From UBA4582 sp965657335 (GTDB lineage Bacteria > Pseudomonadota > Gammaproteobacteria > Pseudomonadales > Azotimanducaceae), in assembly GCA_965657335.1 (NCBI GenBank), contig CBFHOH010000021.1, forward strand, positions 1 through 64,000: a DNA stretch of 64,000 nt, in the 5' to 3' direction. Position 1 is the first letter of the stretch; each line of letters opens with the position of its first letter. The notes beneath the pieces are model-generated. The model was not told the DNA's origin and ran no database searches. It saw nothing but the letters and a program-made list of their open reading frames with translations. The position numbers and the translations under genes were made by a program. Shown piece after piece: positions 17,095-25,631 of this stretch.

Positions 17095-17862
17095 CTAAGG
17101 TTCAACGGATGGGACAGGCTCGACGCTTCGGATCATGCCCTGCAAGTCAACGAGCCTCTTATTAACCTGAGCCCGATATTTATCAATGACATTGATTGCT
17201 TCTTCGGTGGTTTTTACCCTATTTTGCAAACTCGTCAAATTTCGCTTATTCGCTGCAGCCAGGTCAGCTTGGTCCTGAACCTGCCCTCGCACGAGCGACA
17301 CCTGCGTCGTCATATCTTCGTTATCGTCGATTAATGTTTGGCGCACCCCCGCGATGTCGGCAATCAGTGCTTCAAACTGAGCAGTCGTTTGTGCGATGGA
17401 TGTGCTTTGACGTGCGAGTTTACCTTCTAGTTTTTTATTGGCGCTATTGGCATTTTGAAGTGCTTTTTCCAGCTCCAGAATTTTAGGTCGATTTTGCCGA
17501 TAAGCCACCGCCCACAACTTGTCGATTTCTGCGACGTTCGTGCCCTGTTGCGCTTTCATTAGCTGGAAGGTTTTTTCTATATCACTGCCCGTTGCGCTCA
17601 ATTCGGATTCAATATCGCGGCTGTTTCTTTGCACGTTGTCCAACAGCTCGTTAGACAGGTCAAGCTTCTTCTGGACCTCGAACAGCGTGTAGCCGCCAAA
17701 GCCCATCAAAATCGCCATCACAACAATCGTGAAAACCAGCAAACCGTTGAAGTTACTTTGTTTGGGTGCCTCTACACGGCTGCTTCTGCGATAAGAGGCG
17801 ATATCGTCTTTGCCTGGCGCAATTTCGGGAAGCGTTTCGATTGTCTTTTTATCGTCAGTCAT
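17095..17862 (-). CDS. Membrane-anchored coiled-coil protein, unknown function
   Basis: I do not recognise a family. From the ATG at 17862 (255 residues; an upstream start at 17874 adds four) there is a charged cytoplasmic tail, one membrane helix (about 41-62, LLVFTIVVMAILMGFGGYTL), then a long, almost uninterrupted heptad-rich region in the periplasm rich in Gln, Asn, Lys and Glu (about 65-240). It has no cysteine beyond the extended N-terminus and no catalytic motif. The architecture resembles envelope-spanning coiled-coil proteins. It is convergent with gspB (17 bases apart), so it is not in that operon. Confidence 0.7.
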   Translation of the reverse strand: MTDDKKTIETLPEIAPGKDDIASYRRSSRVEAPKQSNFNGLLVFTIVVMAILMGFGGYTLFEVQKKLDLSNELLDNVQRNSRDIESELSATGSDIEKTFQLMKAQQGTNVAEIDKLWAVAYRQNRPKILELEKALQNANSANKKLEGKLARQSTSIAQTTAQFEALIADIAGVRQTLIDDNEDMTTQVSLVRGQVQDQADLAAANKRNLTSLQNRVKTTEEAINVIDKYRAQVNKRLVDLQGMIRSVEPVPSVEP

Positions 17863-17910
17863 TTTTAAACACACATAATCGGTTTAACGTCCGGTCATGA
17901 AACTCAAATA

Positions 17911-17936
17911 TAAAAAAGGCTCCAGAAGGAGCCTTC
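17911..17936 (-). terminator. Intrinsic terminator after the PuuD-like gene
   Basis: AAGGCTCC (17916-17923) and GGAGCCTT (17928-17935) form a perfect 8-bp stem with a 4-base loop. On the minus strand it is followed by TTTTTTATATTT. It lies 18 bases past the stop of the gene at 17954-18625 and insulates the coiled-coil gene. Confidence 0.88.
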
Positions 17937-17953
17937 TTCACTTTGTTACCCCG

Positions 17954-18625
17954 TTACAATGCAATCATCAATCCATACAACACGACAGTCAGTGCTAGGC
18001 TGGAGTGAATGACGCCAACCACACTTGTCATTGGCCCTTGCTTGCCGAACAGCGCGTTAGCTTCAAGCGCAAAAATCACAACCAACATTGCAATTAACGC
18101 TGTCATTTTAGTCGGGTCAGTTGCCATGCCATGCGGCAGGTGAGCGGACGACCCCATAAAAAAGAGCATCGGCATAGAAAAGAGTGTGTTCGTTCTAGAG
18201 GCCAAGGCTGCCTTCGGTGCTGCGGCACCTGCTTCAGGCAATGCCTCACCACCCTGCGCAACCTGCGTGGCTGAGGCTATGATGATTTTCTGGTTAGGCC
18301 AAATGACCAACCAAACATTGAGAAACATCAGAGTGCCGAGAGTCGCGCCTATAATGATATCAAAGGTCACATACTGACCCCTGTAACCCAGCATGACGAC
18401 GCCTGTAATAAACGTTAGCATAGCGCCCCAACGGAACCACCAGAGTGCTCGGGGAACCAGCTTTTGAATCGCGCCGGATCGATGCGCGTCTTCTGCTTCC
18501 TTAAAGTATTCCGTTTGAACAAAGTTGAAGTAATACAAAAGGCCTATCCACGTAATACCTGCTATGAAATGCAGCCATCTAAATATAAAGTCGAAGCCGC
18601 CCGCGGTAAATAATGATATATCCAT
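17954..18625 (-). CDS. PuuD-like (urate hydroxylase N-terminal) membrane protein
   Basis: This 223-residue protein has about six membrane helices and resembles the membrane part of PuuD (PF06181, urate oxidase N-terminal), with the conserved RWLHFIAGITWIGLLYYFNF start and RALWWFRWGAM. The cytochrome c domain of full-length PuuD enzymes is absent. The histidines in RWLHF and SSAHLPHG could bind heme but this is inferred. The ATG has a good ribosome-binding site (GAGAGGG) seven bases upstream. It stands alone with its own terminator; no purine catabolism gene is nearby, so urate oxidation is only one possibility. Confidence 0.78.
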   Translation of the reverse strand: MDISLFTAGGFDFIFRWLHFIAGITWIGLLYYFNFVQTEYFKEAEDAHRSGAIQKLVPRALWWFRWGAMLTFITGVVMLGYRGQYVTFDIIIGATLGTLMFLNVWLVIWPNQKIIIASATQVAQGGEALPEAGAAAPKAALASRTNTLFSMPMLFFMGSSAHLPHGMATDPTKMTALIAMLVVIFALEANALFGKQGPMTSVVGVIHSSLALTVVLYGLMIAL

Positions 18626-18887
18626 TGTGCCCTCTCTTTCGATCTGGGGGATTAACCCCTAATTTATTATGGTTTCACTCTATTTGAGCAGATTGCAGAT
18701 GATAGCATTCCAAATTTTGAAACACTATTACCGCAGACAGACTGTAACAATATAGTTTTATCACTATACTGCCTAAACCCCCGGGACTTTTCGGCACACT
18801 TCATAACGGGTAGTATGCTTAGCGAATTACCCATATAAGCGTTGTTTTCGCATCTCGCACGAACAATGCCAAACAAGGAACTCAGGC

Positions 18888-20237
18888 ATGCGCTCTTTTT
18901 GTCTTCTACTTATACTTGCCGTTTGCGGCACTACCACCGCGCTTTCCGCCGAAAGTGCAGCAGCAAGCAAGGACTCCGAAGAATCGGAGAAAGCCAAATC
19001 TCTGACTGTCGACAAGAAAAAACAAAATTGGAAGGTTTTTACTTCTCTTGATCTATTTGCCTACAGCGCGCCTGTTTCCGTTGACAAGTTTGCCAACGAC
19101 TTTGACGCTCCGCTTGAATCCGGCGATACCGCTTTTACCCACGATCAAATTGAAGTTGGCGTTCAGTGGAATGAGTGGCGCGTCTCCTACGTCCAGCGGT
19201 TCGATTACGTCACAAGCTTCACCGAAGATACCGCGCTCTATCATCACAGCGAGAAAAACAATCTGCCGCTGCCGGCGGACCGGGAATACGACCTGCTGTT
19301 AGATGTCGAGAGACTTAACGCGACCGGAATCAAACTGGGTTACAATTGGGCGTTCAGGCAAGACCTTTCTTTTGATATCGCGTTTGCTTACTACAACGAA
19401 GTGACCGACCTCCAGTCAGGCAAAGCCGCCGTCAACGGAGACTTGGAGCCGATCACAGACGAACTGATAGCGGAAGCGGAACTGATACTCGATGGCTTAA
19501 GTGCAGGCAATCGCGATCTCAGCCCTCTGCTTACTCTGGTTGAAAATGTTAACGCTAAACTTGTCATTGACTATTACTACGATGACCCAAAGTTTAATGA
19601 GCCTGACTACGCTAAACCTGTCATCACAGGGCCGGCCAATCCGGTCATCTCAGGCGTTGATTTCAACTCACCTAGTGGCACTGGATATTCCCTAGATCTG
19701 GGCATGAATTGGCAGGTTACTGACCAACTGAATCTAGACTTGAAACTCTTCGATGTCGTTAACAACTTCAGTTGGAAAAACGCCCCCTATTCCATCACAA
19801 CGTTCAATCTCAACCCTGCGCTGGTGGACGCAATTGGCGTTAGCCAGGATTTTGTAGATGGTCTGATTGTGACCCCCAACGATCTTATAGATAGGCACGT
19901 GGATGTCACAATTCTTAACCGCGACTATGACCAAGAACTTCCTTGGCGAGCAAACCTGCGGGCAAATTATTCCCTCGACAAAGAACTCAACTTATTCAAC
20001 CTTTGGGCGCCTAACATTTCTGTTATTGGCGGCTATTACTATACAAAAACGCAACACTTTCCAAGCATTGGTATTGGCTTTGATGACTCCCTGCAACTGG
20101 CCTATGATTTCGGCGGCGAAGCTTTTTCGATAAATTATCGTAATCGATATCTTTTCGCCCGACTAATGACTGACTCACTCGCATTTGAGGATGCCCACAC
20201 GATTGGTTTTGCGGTCGGATTTAATTTCGGGTTCTGA
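18888..20237 (+). CDS. Predicted outer-membrane beta-barrel protein, unknown function
   Basis: An N-terminal signal peptide (SFCLLLILAVCGTTTALSA) is followed by a charged stretch and then alternating amphipathic strands rich in Tyr, Phe and Asp, ending in FAVGFNFGF; a terminal Phe is the outer-membrane insertion signal recognised by BamA. Length is 449 residues. I do not recognise a named family; it has the look of a porin-like or conjugal-transfer-type barrel protein of marine Gammaproteobacteria. AAGGAA lies about 12 bases before the ATG. A predicted lipoprotein gene follows 136 bases later on the same strand. Confidence 0.72.
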   Translation: MRSFCLLLILAVCGTTTALSAESAAASKDSEESEKAKSLTVDKKKQNWKVFTSLDLFAYSAPVSVDKFANDFDAPLESGDTAFTHDQIEVGVQWNEWRVSYVQRFDYVTSFTEDTALYHHSEKNNLPLPADREYDLLLDVERLNATGIKLGYNWAFRQDLSFDIAFAYYNEVTDLQSGKAAVNGDLEPITDELIAEAELILDGLSAGNRDLSPLLTLVENVNAKLVIDYYYDDPKFNEPDYAKPVITGPANPVISGVDFNSPSGTGYSLDLGMNWQVTDQLNLDLKLFDVVNNFSWKNAPYSITTFNLNPALVDAIGVSQDFVDGLIVTPNDLIDRHVDVTILNRDYDQELPWRANLRANYSLDKELNLFNLWAPNISVIGGYYYTKTQHFPSIGIGFDDSLQLAYDFGGEAFSINYRNRYLFARLMTDSLAFEDAHTIGFAVGFNFGF

Positions 20238-20373
20238 TGTACCTGATGATCGCGCAGCGTGTTTCTTGATCGAAATCATTGCATTCTGATTCGTAAAATT
20301 TGACACTCTCGATGAGTTTAAAAACCACGAACTCGCAACATTTGATGCTACTTTTACCTGCGGGAAAATCACC

Positions 20374-20868
20374 ATGCGCTACCATCCCTTGAATATTTTA
20401 TTCGGCTTTCTGTTTCTCGTCGGCTGCAGCTCCGCACCGATCGATGGCGCCGTGACTTTCACGAAGAAAACAGCAACTTACACTTCATTTTCTGTGACGA
20501 CGGAAAACATCCCTGCATTTTTGGGCCCTATTATCACCAGCAACTTTGATGTTGCAATGGCAAGTAAGGGACTTCAACCGACAGACCACTCCGGCAATCC
20601 AGACCTAAACATCACGCTGCGATACGAGCAGATTGATCTCGGTACAGGTGCAAAAAAAGTTGAAGGTGACGAACAAATTACGATGGACGACTCACTGAAG
20701 TTTGTTGCACGAATCGCCATAGAGGCAAGAGTGACGGGTGAGGCGGACATCATCTGGTCGGGTTATGTACAGAAGATACATGACGTGGCACCGGGCGAAT
20801 GGATGCACACAGGCAACGCCTCAGTTGCTTTTCTCGACGCATTTAACAAAGTACTAGCCGACTTCTAA
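20374..20868 (+). CDS. Small lipoprotein, DUF4410-like
   Basis: The 164-residue product has a type II signal peptide with lipobox LVGC at about residues 15-18. The rest is a small alpha/beta domain containing PDLNITLRYEQIDLGTG and an acidic segment, reminiscent of DUF4410/DUF4136-type periplasmic lipoproteins; I cannot assign it securely. The mature N-terminus SSAPID has no Asp at +2, so outer-membrane sorting is expected. It follows the predicted barrel protein and ends in a shared bidirectional terminator with groEL. Confidence 0.7.
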   Translation: MRYHPLNILFGFLFLVGCSSAPIDGAVTFTKKTATYTSFSVTTENIPAFLGPIITSNFDVAMASKGLQPTDHSGNPDLNITLRYEQIDLGTGAKKVEGDEQITMDDSLKFVARIAIEARVTGEADIIWSGYVQKIHDVAPGEWMHTGNASVAFLDAFNKVLADF

Positions 20869-20893
20869 TAGCGCCGAATCACCAACGACAGCC

Positions 20894-20925
20894 AAAAAAA
20901 AGCCCCGCGTATGCGGGGCTTTTTG
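20894..20925. terminator. Bidirectional intrinsic terminator
   Basis: AGCCCCGC (20901-20908) and GCGGGGCT (20913-20920) form a perfect 8-bp GC-rich stem with a 4-base loop. A run of A precedes it and a run of T follows it, so it serves both the lipoprotein gene (plus) and groEL (minus). Confidence 0.92.
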
Positions 20926-20971
20926 TCTTCTGGTATTTGATTGTCTGACCAATCAAACAGGCCAGAGCGGT

Positions 20972-22627
20972 TTACATCATGCCGCCCATACCGCCCATGC
21001 CACCCATGCCGCCCATATCAGGCATAGCAGGTGCAGCAGCGCCACCTTCTTCAACAACGTCAGTAATCATACATTCGGTTGTGATCATAAGTCCGGCAAC
21101 TGAACCAGCAGCCTGAAGCGCTGTTCTTGTTACCTTCGCAGGATCAGGCAGACCGAAACCAATCATGTCGCCGTATTCACCTGTAGCAGCATTGTAACCT
21201 TCTGATGCTTTCAGGCCCTTCACTTTATCAACAACAACAGAAGCTTCGTCACCAGCGTTAGTTACGATCTGACGCATAGGTGCTTCCATCGCGCGTCGCA
21301 GCAAAGCGATACCAACGTTTTGGTCTTCGTTGTCGCCTGTCAAGCCTTCAACTGCCTGAAGCGCACGAATCAGGGCAACGCCACCACCAGCAACGATACC
21401 TTCTTCAACAGCCGCTCGTGTTGAGTGCAGTGCATCTTCAACTCGGGCTTTCTTCTCTTTCATTTCAACTTCAGTTGGCGCACCAACCTTAATGACAGCA
21501 ACACCACCGGCAAGCTTGGCAACACGTTCCTGCAGCTTTTCACGGTCGTAGTCTGAAGACGTTTCTTCGATTTGAGCGCGGATCTGATTAACGCGAGCTT
21601 CGATGTCATCTGACTGACCAGCGCCATCGACTATCGTCGTTGCTTCTTTAGTCAGTGTAATTCGCTTAGCCTGACCCAGATCGTCCAAAGTGGCGCCTTC
21701 AAGAGAAAGCCCAACTTCTTCAGAAATTACAGTACCACCGGTAAGAATAGCGATGTCCTGCAGCATTTCTTTACGTCGGTCGCCAAAACCTGGTGCTTTA
21801 GCCGCAGAAACTTTCACGATGCCACGCATGTTGTTGACAACCAGAGTTGCCAACGCTTCGCCTTCAACATCTTCAGCGATAACCATCAAAGGCTTACCCG
21901 CTTTAGCAACAGCTTCGAGTACTGGTAGCATGTCGCGAATGTTAGAGATCTTCTTATCAAAAAGAAGAATGTATGGATCTTCCAGTTCAGCACTCATGCT
22001 TTCCTGATTGTTGATGAAGTAAGGAGACAGGTAACCGCGGTCAAACTGCATACCTTCAACAACGTCAAGTTCGTTCTCAAGACCACTGCCTTCTTCAACA
22101 GTGATAACGCCTTCTTTACCCACTTTGTCCATCGCTTCAGCGATGATGTCGCCAACCTGCGTGTCGCTGTTGGCTGATACGCTGCCCACCTGAGCAATTG
22201 TCTTGCTGTCGCTACATGGCACTGCGAGGTTCTTAACTTCTTCAACCGCAACGGCAACTGCTTTGTCGATGCCACGCTTGAGATCCATTGGATTCATGCC
22301 AGCAGCAACCGACTTGAGACCTTCGTTCAGAATTGCCTGAGCGAGTACGGTAGCTGTTGTTGTTCCGTCACCAGCAACATCTGATGTTTGTGAAGCAACT
22401 TCCTTCACCATCTGTGCGCCCATGTTTTCGAACTTGTCTTTTAATTCGATTTCTTTGGCAACCGATACACCGTCTTTAGTAACGGTTGGAGCACCAAATG
22501 ACTTGTCCAATACTACGTTTCGACCTTTTGGTCCGAGTGTAACTTTTACGGCATCTGCCAGTACGTTGACCCCAGCCAGCATTCTTTGACGGGCTGAATC
22601 ACCAAATTTCACATCTTTAGCTGTCAT
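20972..22627 (-). CDS. groEL: Chaperonin GroEL
   Basis: This is the 551-residue 60-kDa chaperonin, forming the double-ring folding chamber with GroES. It begins MTAKDVKFGDSARQRML, contains the ATP-binding GDGTTTATVLA (about 86-96) and ends in the flexible GGM repeat tail. Length and composition are normal. AAAGGAA lies nine bases before the ATG. It is downstream of groES in the usual groES-groEL operon (43 bases apart), and expression should be under the CIRCE operator and promoter upstream of groES. A shared terminator follows. Confidence 0.99.
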   Translation of the reverse strand: MTAKDVKFGDSARQRMLAGVNVLADAVKVTLGPKGRNVVLDKSFGAPTVTKDGVSVAKEIELKDKFENMGAQMVKEVASQTSDVAGDGTTTATVLAQAILNEGLKSVAAGMNPMDLKRGIDKAVAVAVEEVKNLAVPCSDSKTIAQVGSVSANSDTQVGDIIAEAMDKVGKEGVITVEEGSGLENELDVVEGMQFDRGYLSPYFINNQESMSAELEDPYILLFDKKISNIRDMLPVLEAVAKAGKPLMVIAEDVEGEALATLVVNNMRGIVKVSAAKAPGFGDRRKEMLQDIAILTGGTVISEEVGLSLEGATLDDLGQAKRITLTKEATTIVDGAGQSDDIEARVNQIRAQIEETSSDYDREKLQERVAKLAGGVAVIKVGAPTEVEMKEKKARVEDALHSTRAAVEEGIVAGGGVALIRALQAVEGLTGDNEDQNVGIALLRRAMEAPMRQIVTNAGDEASVVVDKVKGLKASEGYNAATGEYGDMIGFGLPDPAKVTRTALQAAGSVAGLMITTECMITDVVEEGGAAAPAMPDMGGMGGMGGMGGMM

Positions 22628-22670
22628 AACTTTGTTCCTTTAATCGCTTAAATATTCTGTAATGGATGTT

Positions 22671-22958
22671 TTATTCAACAACACCAAATACTTCGCTCTC
22701 ATTCATGATGAGCAGCTCTTCTCCATCGATCTTGACGGTGTTACCCGCGTACTGACCAAACAGAACCTTATCTCCAGCTTTCAGATCAACTGGCTGAACC
22801 GAACCGTTGTCCAGTTTCTTGCCAGGTCCTACTGCCAAAACTTCGCCCTGAGACGGCTTTTCAGTAGCTGAACCAGGAAGCACGATACCTCCGGCTGATT
22901 TTGTTTCTTCTTCTGTGCGTCTTACGACGACACGGTCTTGCAATGGACGGATATTCAT
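22671..22958 (-). CDS. groES: Co-chaperonin GroES
   Basis: The 95-residue co-chaperonin caps the GroEL ring. It begins MNIRPLQDRVVVRR, contains the mobile loop ETKSAGGIVLPGSA that binds GroEL, and the VLFGQYAGNTVKIDGEELL roof-strand region. GGGAG precedes the ATG with good spacing. It is the first gene of the groES-groEL operon, with about 180 bases of leader between the CIRCE element and the start codon. Confidence 0.98.
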   Translation of the reverse strand: MNIRPLQDRVVVRRTEEETKSAGGIVLPGSATEKPSQGEVLAVGPGKKLDNGSVQPVDLKAGDKVLFGQYAGNTVKIDGEELLIMNESEVFGVVE

Positions 22959-23139
22959 TCATTTCTCCCGTTTCTGGTTTCTTCAAACACTGTTTTTCAA
23001 ATAGTGTGAGAGTCCGTGTTTCACAACCCGATCAGGTACCCGACCGGGATTTGTTTCAACAAATTTTGCTAATAAAGGCTTCGCTTACACCCCAATTGGG
23101 CTACCTGTTGAGGCAACCTCAGGCGAGCGGATGCGCAAA

Positions 23140-23166
23140 TTAGCACTCTAGTCTGTCGACTGCTAA
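23140..23166. promoter_or_regulatory. CIRCE operator (HrcA binding site)
   Basis: TTAGCACTC (23140-23148), nine bases, then GACTGCTAA (23158-23166) match the CIRCE inverted repeat TTAGCACTC-N9-GAGTGCTAA at 17 of 18 arm positions. HrcA binds this element to repress chaperone genes until heat shock. It lies upstream of groES and directly next to the -10 element, where a repressor would block transcription. hrcA itself is not in the window. Confidence 0.92.
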
Positions 23167-23193
23167 TAATATGGGCGAAATGTTGAGAGTCAA
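23166..23193 (-). promoter_or_regulatory. Promoter of groES-groEL
   Basis: On the minus strand TTGACT (23193-23188) and TATTAT (23171-23166) with a 16-base spacer make a strong sigma-70-type promoter that abuts the CIRCE element. The same stretch contains CGCCCATAT, resembling the sigma-32 -10 box CCCCATNT, so dual control by HrcA and a heat-shock sigma factor is possible; the sigma-32 -35 match is weaker. Confidence 0.65.
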
Positions 23194-23259
23194 CCCAGCA
23201 GCCTCAATTTATTTCCACTAATTCGATGTTTTCGGGAAACATGCGAGAATTAAGAACCA

Positions 23260-23628
23260 GTGAGCCCTAGTTATCCCTTAAAACGGCGAATTATTGTGAC
23301 GAGGACCAAAAACGATTCACGAACCAAAACGAAAACCGAGCAAGTGCAGGCGCTCGTCTGGCAAGTCGTGTTTGCTATTCCGAAGGGCAAAGTAGCAACC
23401 TATGGCCAGATTGCGTCGATGGCTGGATTTCCGGCTCAATCCCGCATGGTTGGGCGCGTACTTTCCCGCTTACCCGAAGATACAAAAATCCCCTGGCACC
23501 GTGTAATCAACAGCCAAGGGAAAATATCTAACCCAAACAATATTAAGCAGCAGCAGCGGCTTGAGGCGGAAGGTATTGCGCTAATCAATGGTCGCGTTAA
23601 GCTCACGCTTTATCAATGGCACCCCTGA
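23260..23628 (+). CDS. Alkyltransferase-like protein (eAtl/YbaZ type)
   Basis: The protein is a single MGMT C-terminal domain (PF01035) with the helix-turn-helix region VATYGQIASMAGFPAQSRMVGRVL. The active-site motif reads IPWHRVI: tryptophan replaces the alkyl-accepting cysteine of PCHRV. That is the signature of alkyltransferase-like proteins, which bind O6-alkylguanine and hand the lesion to nucleotide excision repair without repairing it. The GTG at 23260 gives 122 residues with a basic, unconserved N-terminal 25; a GTG at 23296 would also be acceptable. It stands alone, divergent from groES and convergent with ampG. Confidence 0.87.
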   Translation: MSPSYPLKRRIIVTRTKNDSRTKTKTEQVQALVWQVVFAIPKGKVATYGQIASMAGFPAQSRMVGRVLSRLPEDTKIPWHRVINSQGKISNPNNIKQQQRLEAEGIALINGRVKLTLYQWHP

Positions 23629-23644
23629 CTCAGGTCGCACACTC

Positions 23645-25021
23645 TCATGTTTGAACGTTCGCAGCGTTCCCCGCAACGTCTTCAGTTCGCCGCATCAAAA
23701 TAACGACAAGCACGACTGCCGGCAAACCTAAACCCGCGGCAACGATGAAAAATGTCAGATACCCCTCTGCGTCAACAACAATACCGGAGAAACCACTGAT
23801 CACTTTGCCAGGTAGCGTCATAAGAGAGCTAAACAGCGCATACTGCGTTGCCGTATAGGCTCTGTTCGTCAAGCTGGAAAGGTACGCGACGAATGCCGTG
23901 GCGGCAAACCCGCCGCTAATATTATCTGCACTGATCACAATAGCCAGCCACGTGAGCTCCGGCTCCAAAGTTGAGAGGAACGCAAACAATAAGTTTGTTA
24001 AAGCGACAGCGACGGCACCGATTAACAAAGGGCGCAGGATGCCCCACTTTACGACCAGCAAACCGCAGATGGCTGAGCCAGCGATTGTCATGAAAAACCC
24101 AAATAGTTTAGCGATGCTTGCGATTTCGGACTTTGTGTACCCCATATCGAGATAAAAAGGGTTTGCCATGATCCCCATCGCAATATCGCTAAGTCGGAAT
24201 ACTGATATAAAAACCAGAATAACGATCGCAAACTTACCGTTTCGCTGAAAGAAATCGACAAAAGGACAAATAATAGCGCCAATCATCCAAGCCCTGAGAT
24301 CCCGTAACTTGCCGGGTTTCATTTTAGTTCTGGCAATAAAATCAACGACCATTTGCTCGCTGGCCAGCGTCGCAGGCTTGGTCTCACTCGGCTCCGGCTC
24401 GGAAACGAGTATAACGGTAACAATACCCAAGAAAACCGTGGCAGCCATTAACTGATAGGCCACCGTCCATGAAAAAAAGTCTGCAAGGTAAAATGCACCG
24501 GCGCCGGCGACTAAAAGCGCAACCCTGTAACCAAAGATATAGGTCGCAGACATCGCGCCCTGATAACGGTCGGTAACCGCCTCAATACGATATGCATCTA
24601 TCGCGACGTCCTGAGTCGCCGAGGAAAAAGCAACCAACAAGGCGAACGCCGACAACAAAAACAAGTCCGCAGTACCAACCAAAGACATACAAAAAAGACC
24701 CGCTGCAATACCAATCTGACCCGCTAGCATCCATGACCTACGCTGCCCTAATCTGCCCAATATCGGTAGCCTTAACCGATCGACCACTGGTGCCCAAAAC
24801 ACTTTGATAGAGTACGTAATACCTATCCAGGCAAAGAAGCCTATCGCACTTCTGCTGACTTCCTCATCACGCAACCAAGCAGTCAGCGTGGAAAAAACAA
24901 GTAAAAATGGCAATCCACCGGAGAAGCCCAAAAAAGCCATGGCTATTACACGGGGATGCTTGTAGATGGCCAGCACTTCGCGCCAGCTCATTTCCTCAGT
25001 CGCGTCCCTGTCGGCAGGCAT
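23645..25021 (-). CDS. ampG: AmpG-like muropeptide MFS transporter
   Basis: This 458-residue protein has 12-14 predicted membrane helices and the MFS pattern of AmpG, which imports anhydromuropeptides for cell-wall recycling. Recognisable blocks are GFSGGLPFLLVFSTLTAWLR, WAPVVDRLRLP and ATQDVAIDAYRIE. It sits eight bases downstream of yajQ on the same strand. AmpD, which cleaves the imported muropeptides, is encoded in this window at 32.8-33.4 kb. Other MFS substrates cannot be excluded, but the motif set is close to AmpG. Confidence 0.88.
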   Translation of the reverse strand: MPADRDATEEMSWREVLAIYKHPRVIAMAFLGFSGGLPFLLVFSTLTAWLRDEEVSRSAIGFFAWIGITYSIKVFWAPVVDRLRLPILGRLGQRRSWMLAGQIGIAAGLFCMSLVGTADLFLLSAFALLVAFSSATQDVAIDAYRIEAVTDRYQGAMSATYIFGYRVALLVAGAGAFYLADFFSWTVAYQLMAATVFLGIVTVILVSEPEPSETKPATLASEQMVVDFIARTKMKPGKLRDLRAWMIGAIICPFVDFFQRNGKFAIVILVFISVFRLSDIAMGIMANPFYLDMGYTKSEIASIAKLFGFFMTIAGSAICGLLVVKWGILRPLLIGAVAVALTNLLFAFLSTLEPELTWLAIVISADNISGGFAATAFVAYLSSLTNRAYTATQYALFSSLMTLPGKVISGFSGIVVDAEGYLTFFIVAAGLGLPAVVLVVILMRRTEDVAGNAANVQT

Positions 25022-25029
25022 AAGCTTCG

Positions 25030-25512
25030 TTAATCTCGGTAGTTATCAAACTGAATCGGCATATCGAGGTCACTCTCGCGAATGAGCGCCATGACCTGCT
25101 GAAGGTCATCTCTTTTCTTGCCGGTAACCCGGACTTTATCACCCTGAATGGCGGCTTGAACCTTCATCCTCTTGTCCTTGATCATTTTGACAATCTTCCG
25201 CGCCAGATCTGTATTAATTCCTTGGCGCACGAGAACATGCTGATGAATCACTTTACCACTAGGCCTCGGGTCGCCGACCTCAAGCACTTTGACATCAATT
25301 TTTCGACCGACCATCTTTGCTCGAAGAACATCTAACATTTGGTCCAGCTGAATCTCAGCTTCCGCAGTAAGCGTGACTTCGTTTTCAACTCTCACGTATT
25401 TCGCATCAACACCACGAAAATCATATCGCGTTCCAATCTCCCTGTTAGCCTGGTCCACAGCATTATTGAGCTCCTGCAAATCAACCTCTGATACTGCGTC
25501 GAACGATGGCAT
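25030..25512 (-). CDS. yajQ: YajQ family nucleotide-binding protein
   Basis: The 160-residue protein starts MPSFDAVSEVDLQELNNA and ends DLDMPIQFDNYRD, both hallmarks of YajQ. In Xanthomonas and Pseudomonas members bind cyclic di-GMP and modulate a LysR regulator; in E. coli the protein binds nucleic acid or nucleotides. The ATG at 25512 has AGAGGAA upstream. It lies eight bases before the AmpG-like gene and is divergent from the degenerate GGDEF protein. Confidence 0.95.
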   Translation of the reverse strand: MPSFDAVSEVDLQELNNAVDQANREIGTRYDFRGVDAKYVRVENEVTLTAEAEIQLDQMLDVLRAKMVGRKIDVKVLEVGDPRPSGKVIHQHVLVRQGINTDLARKIVKMIKDKRMKVQAAIQGDKVRVTGKKRDDLQQVMALIRESDLDMPIQFDNYRD

Positions 25513-25631
25513 GTCTATTTCCTCTTGTATTCATTACACTTACTCACTTTGTAGAAGCATACCAGAATCGATTTGTCCCGTTGCAATCCAATTCACGATC
25601 AGCATCCTCAATCCCGGGTTTAGTGAAACGC

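Noticed and set aside
20972..21030. Short tandem repeat at the end of groEL
   Set aside because: It encodes the normal Gly-Gly-Met tail of GroEL and is not an independent repeat.
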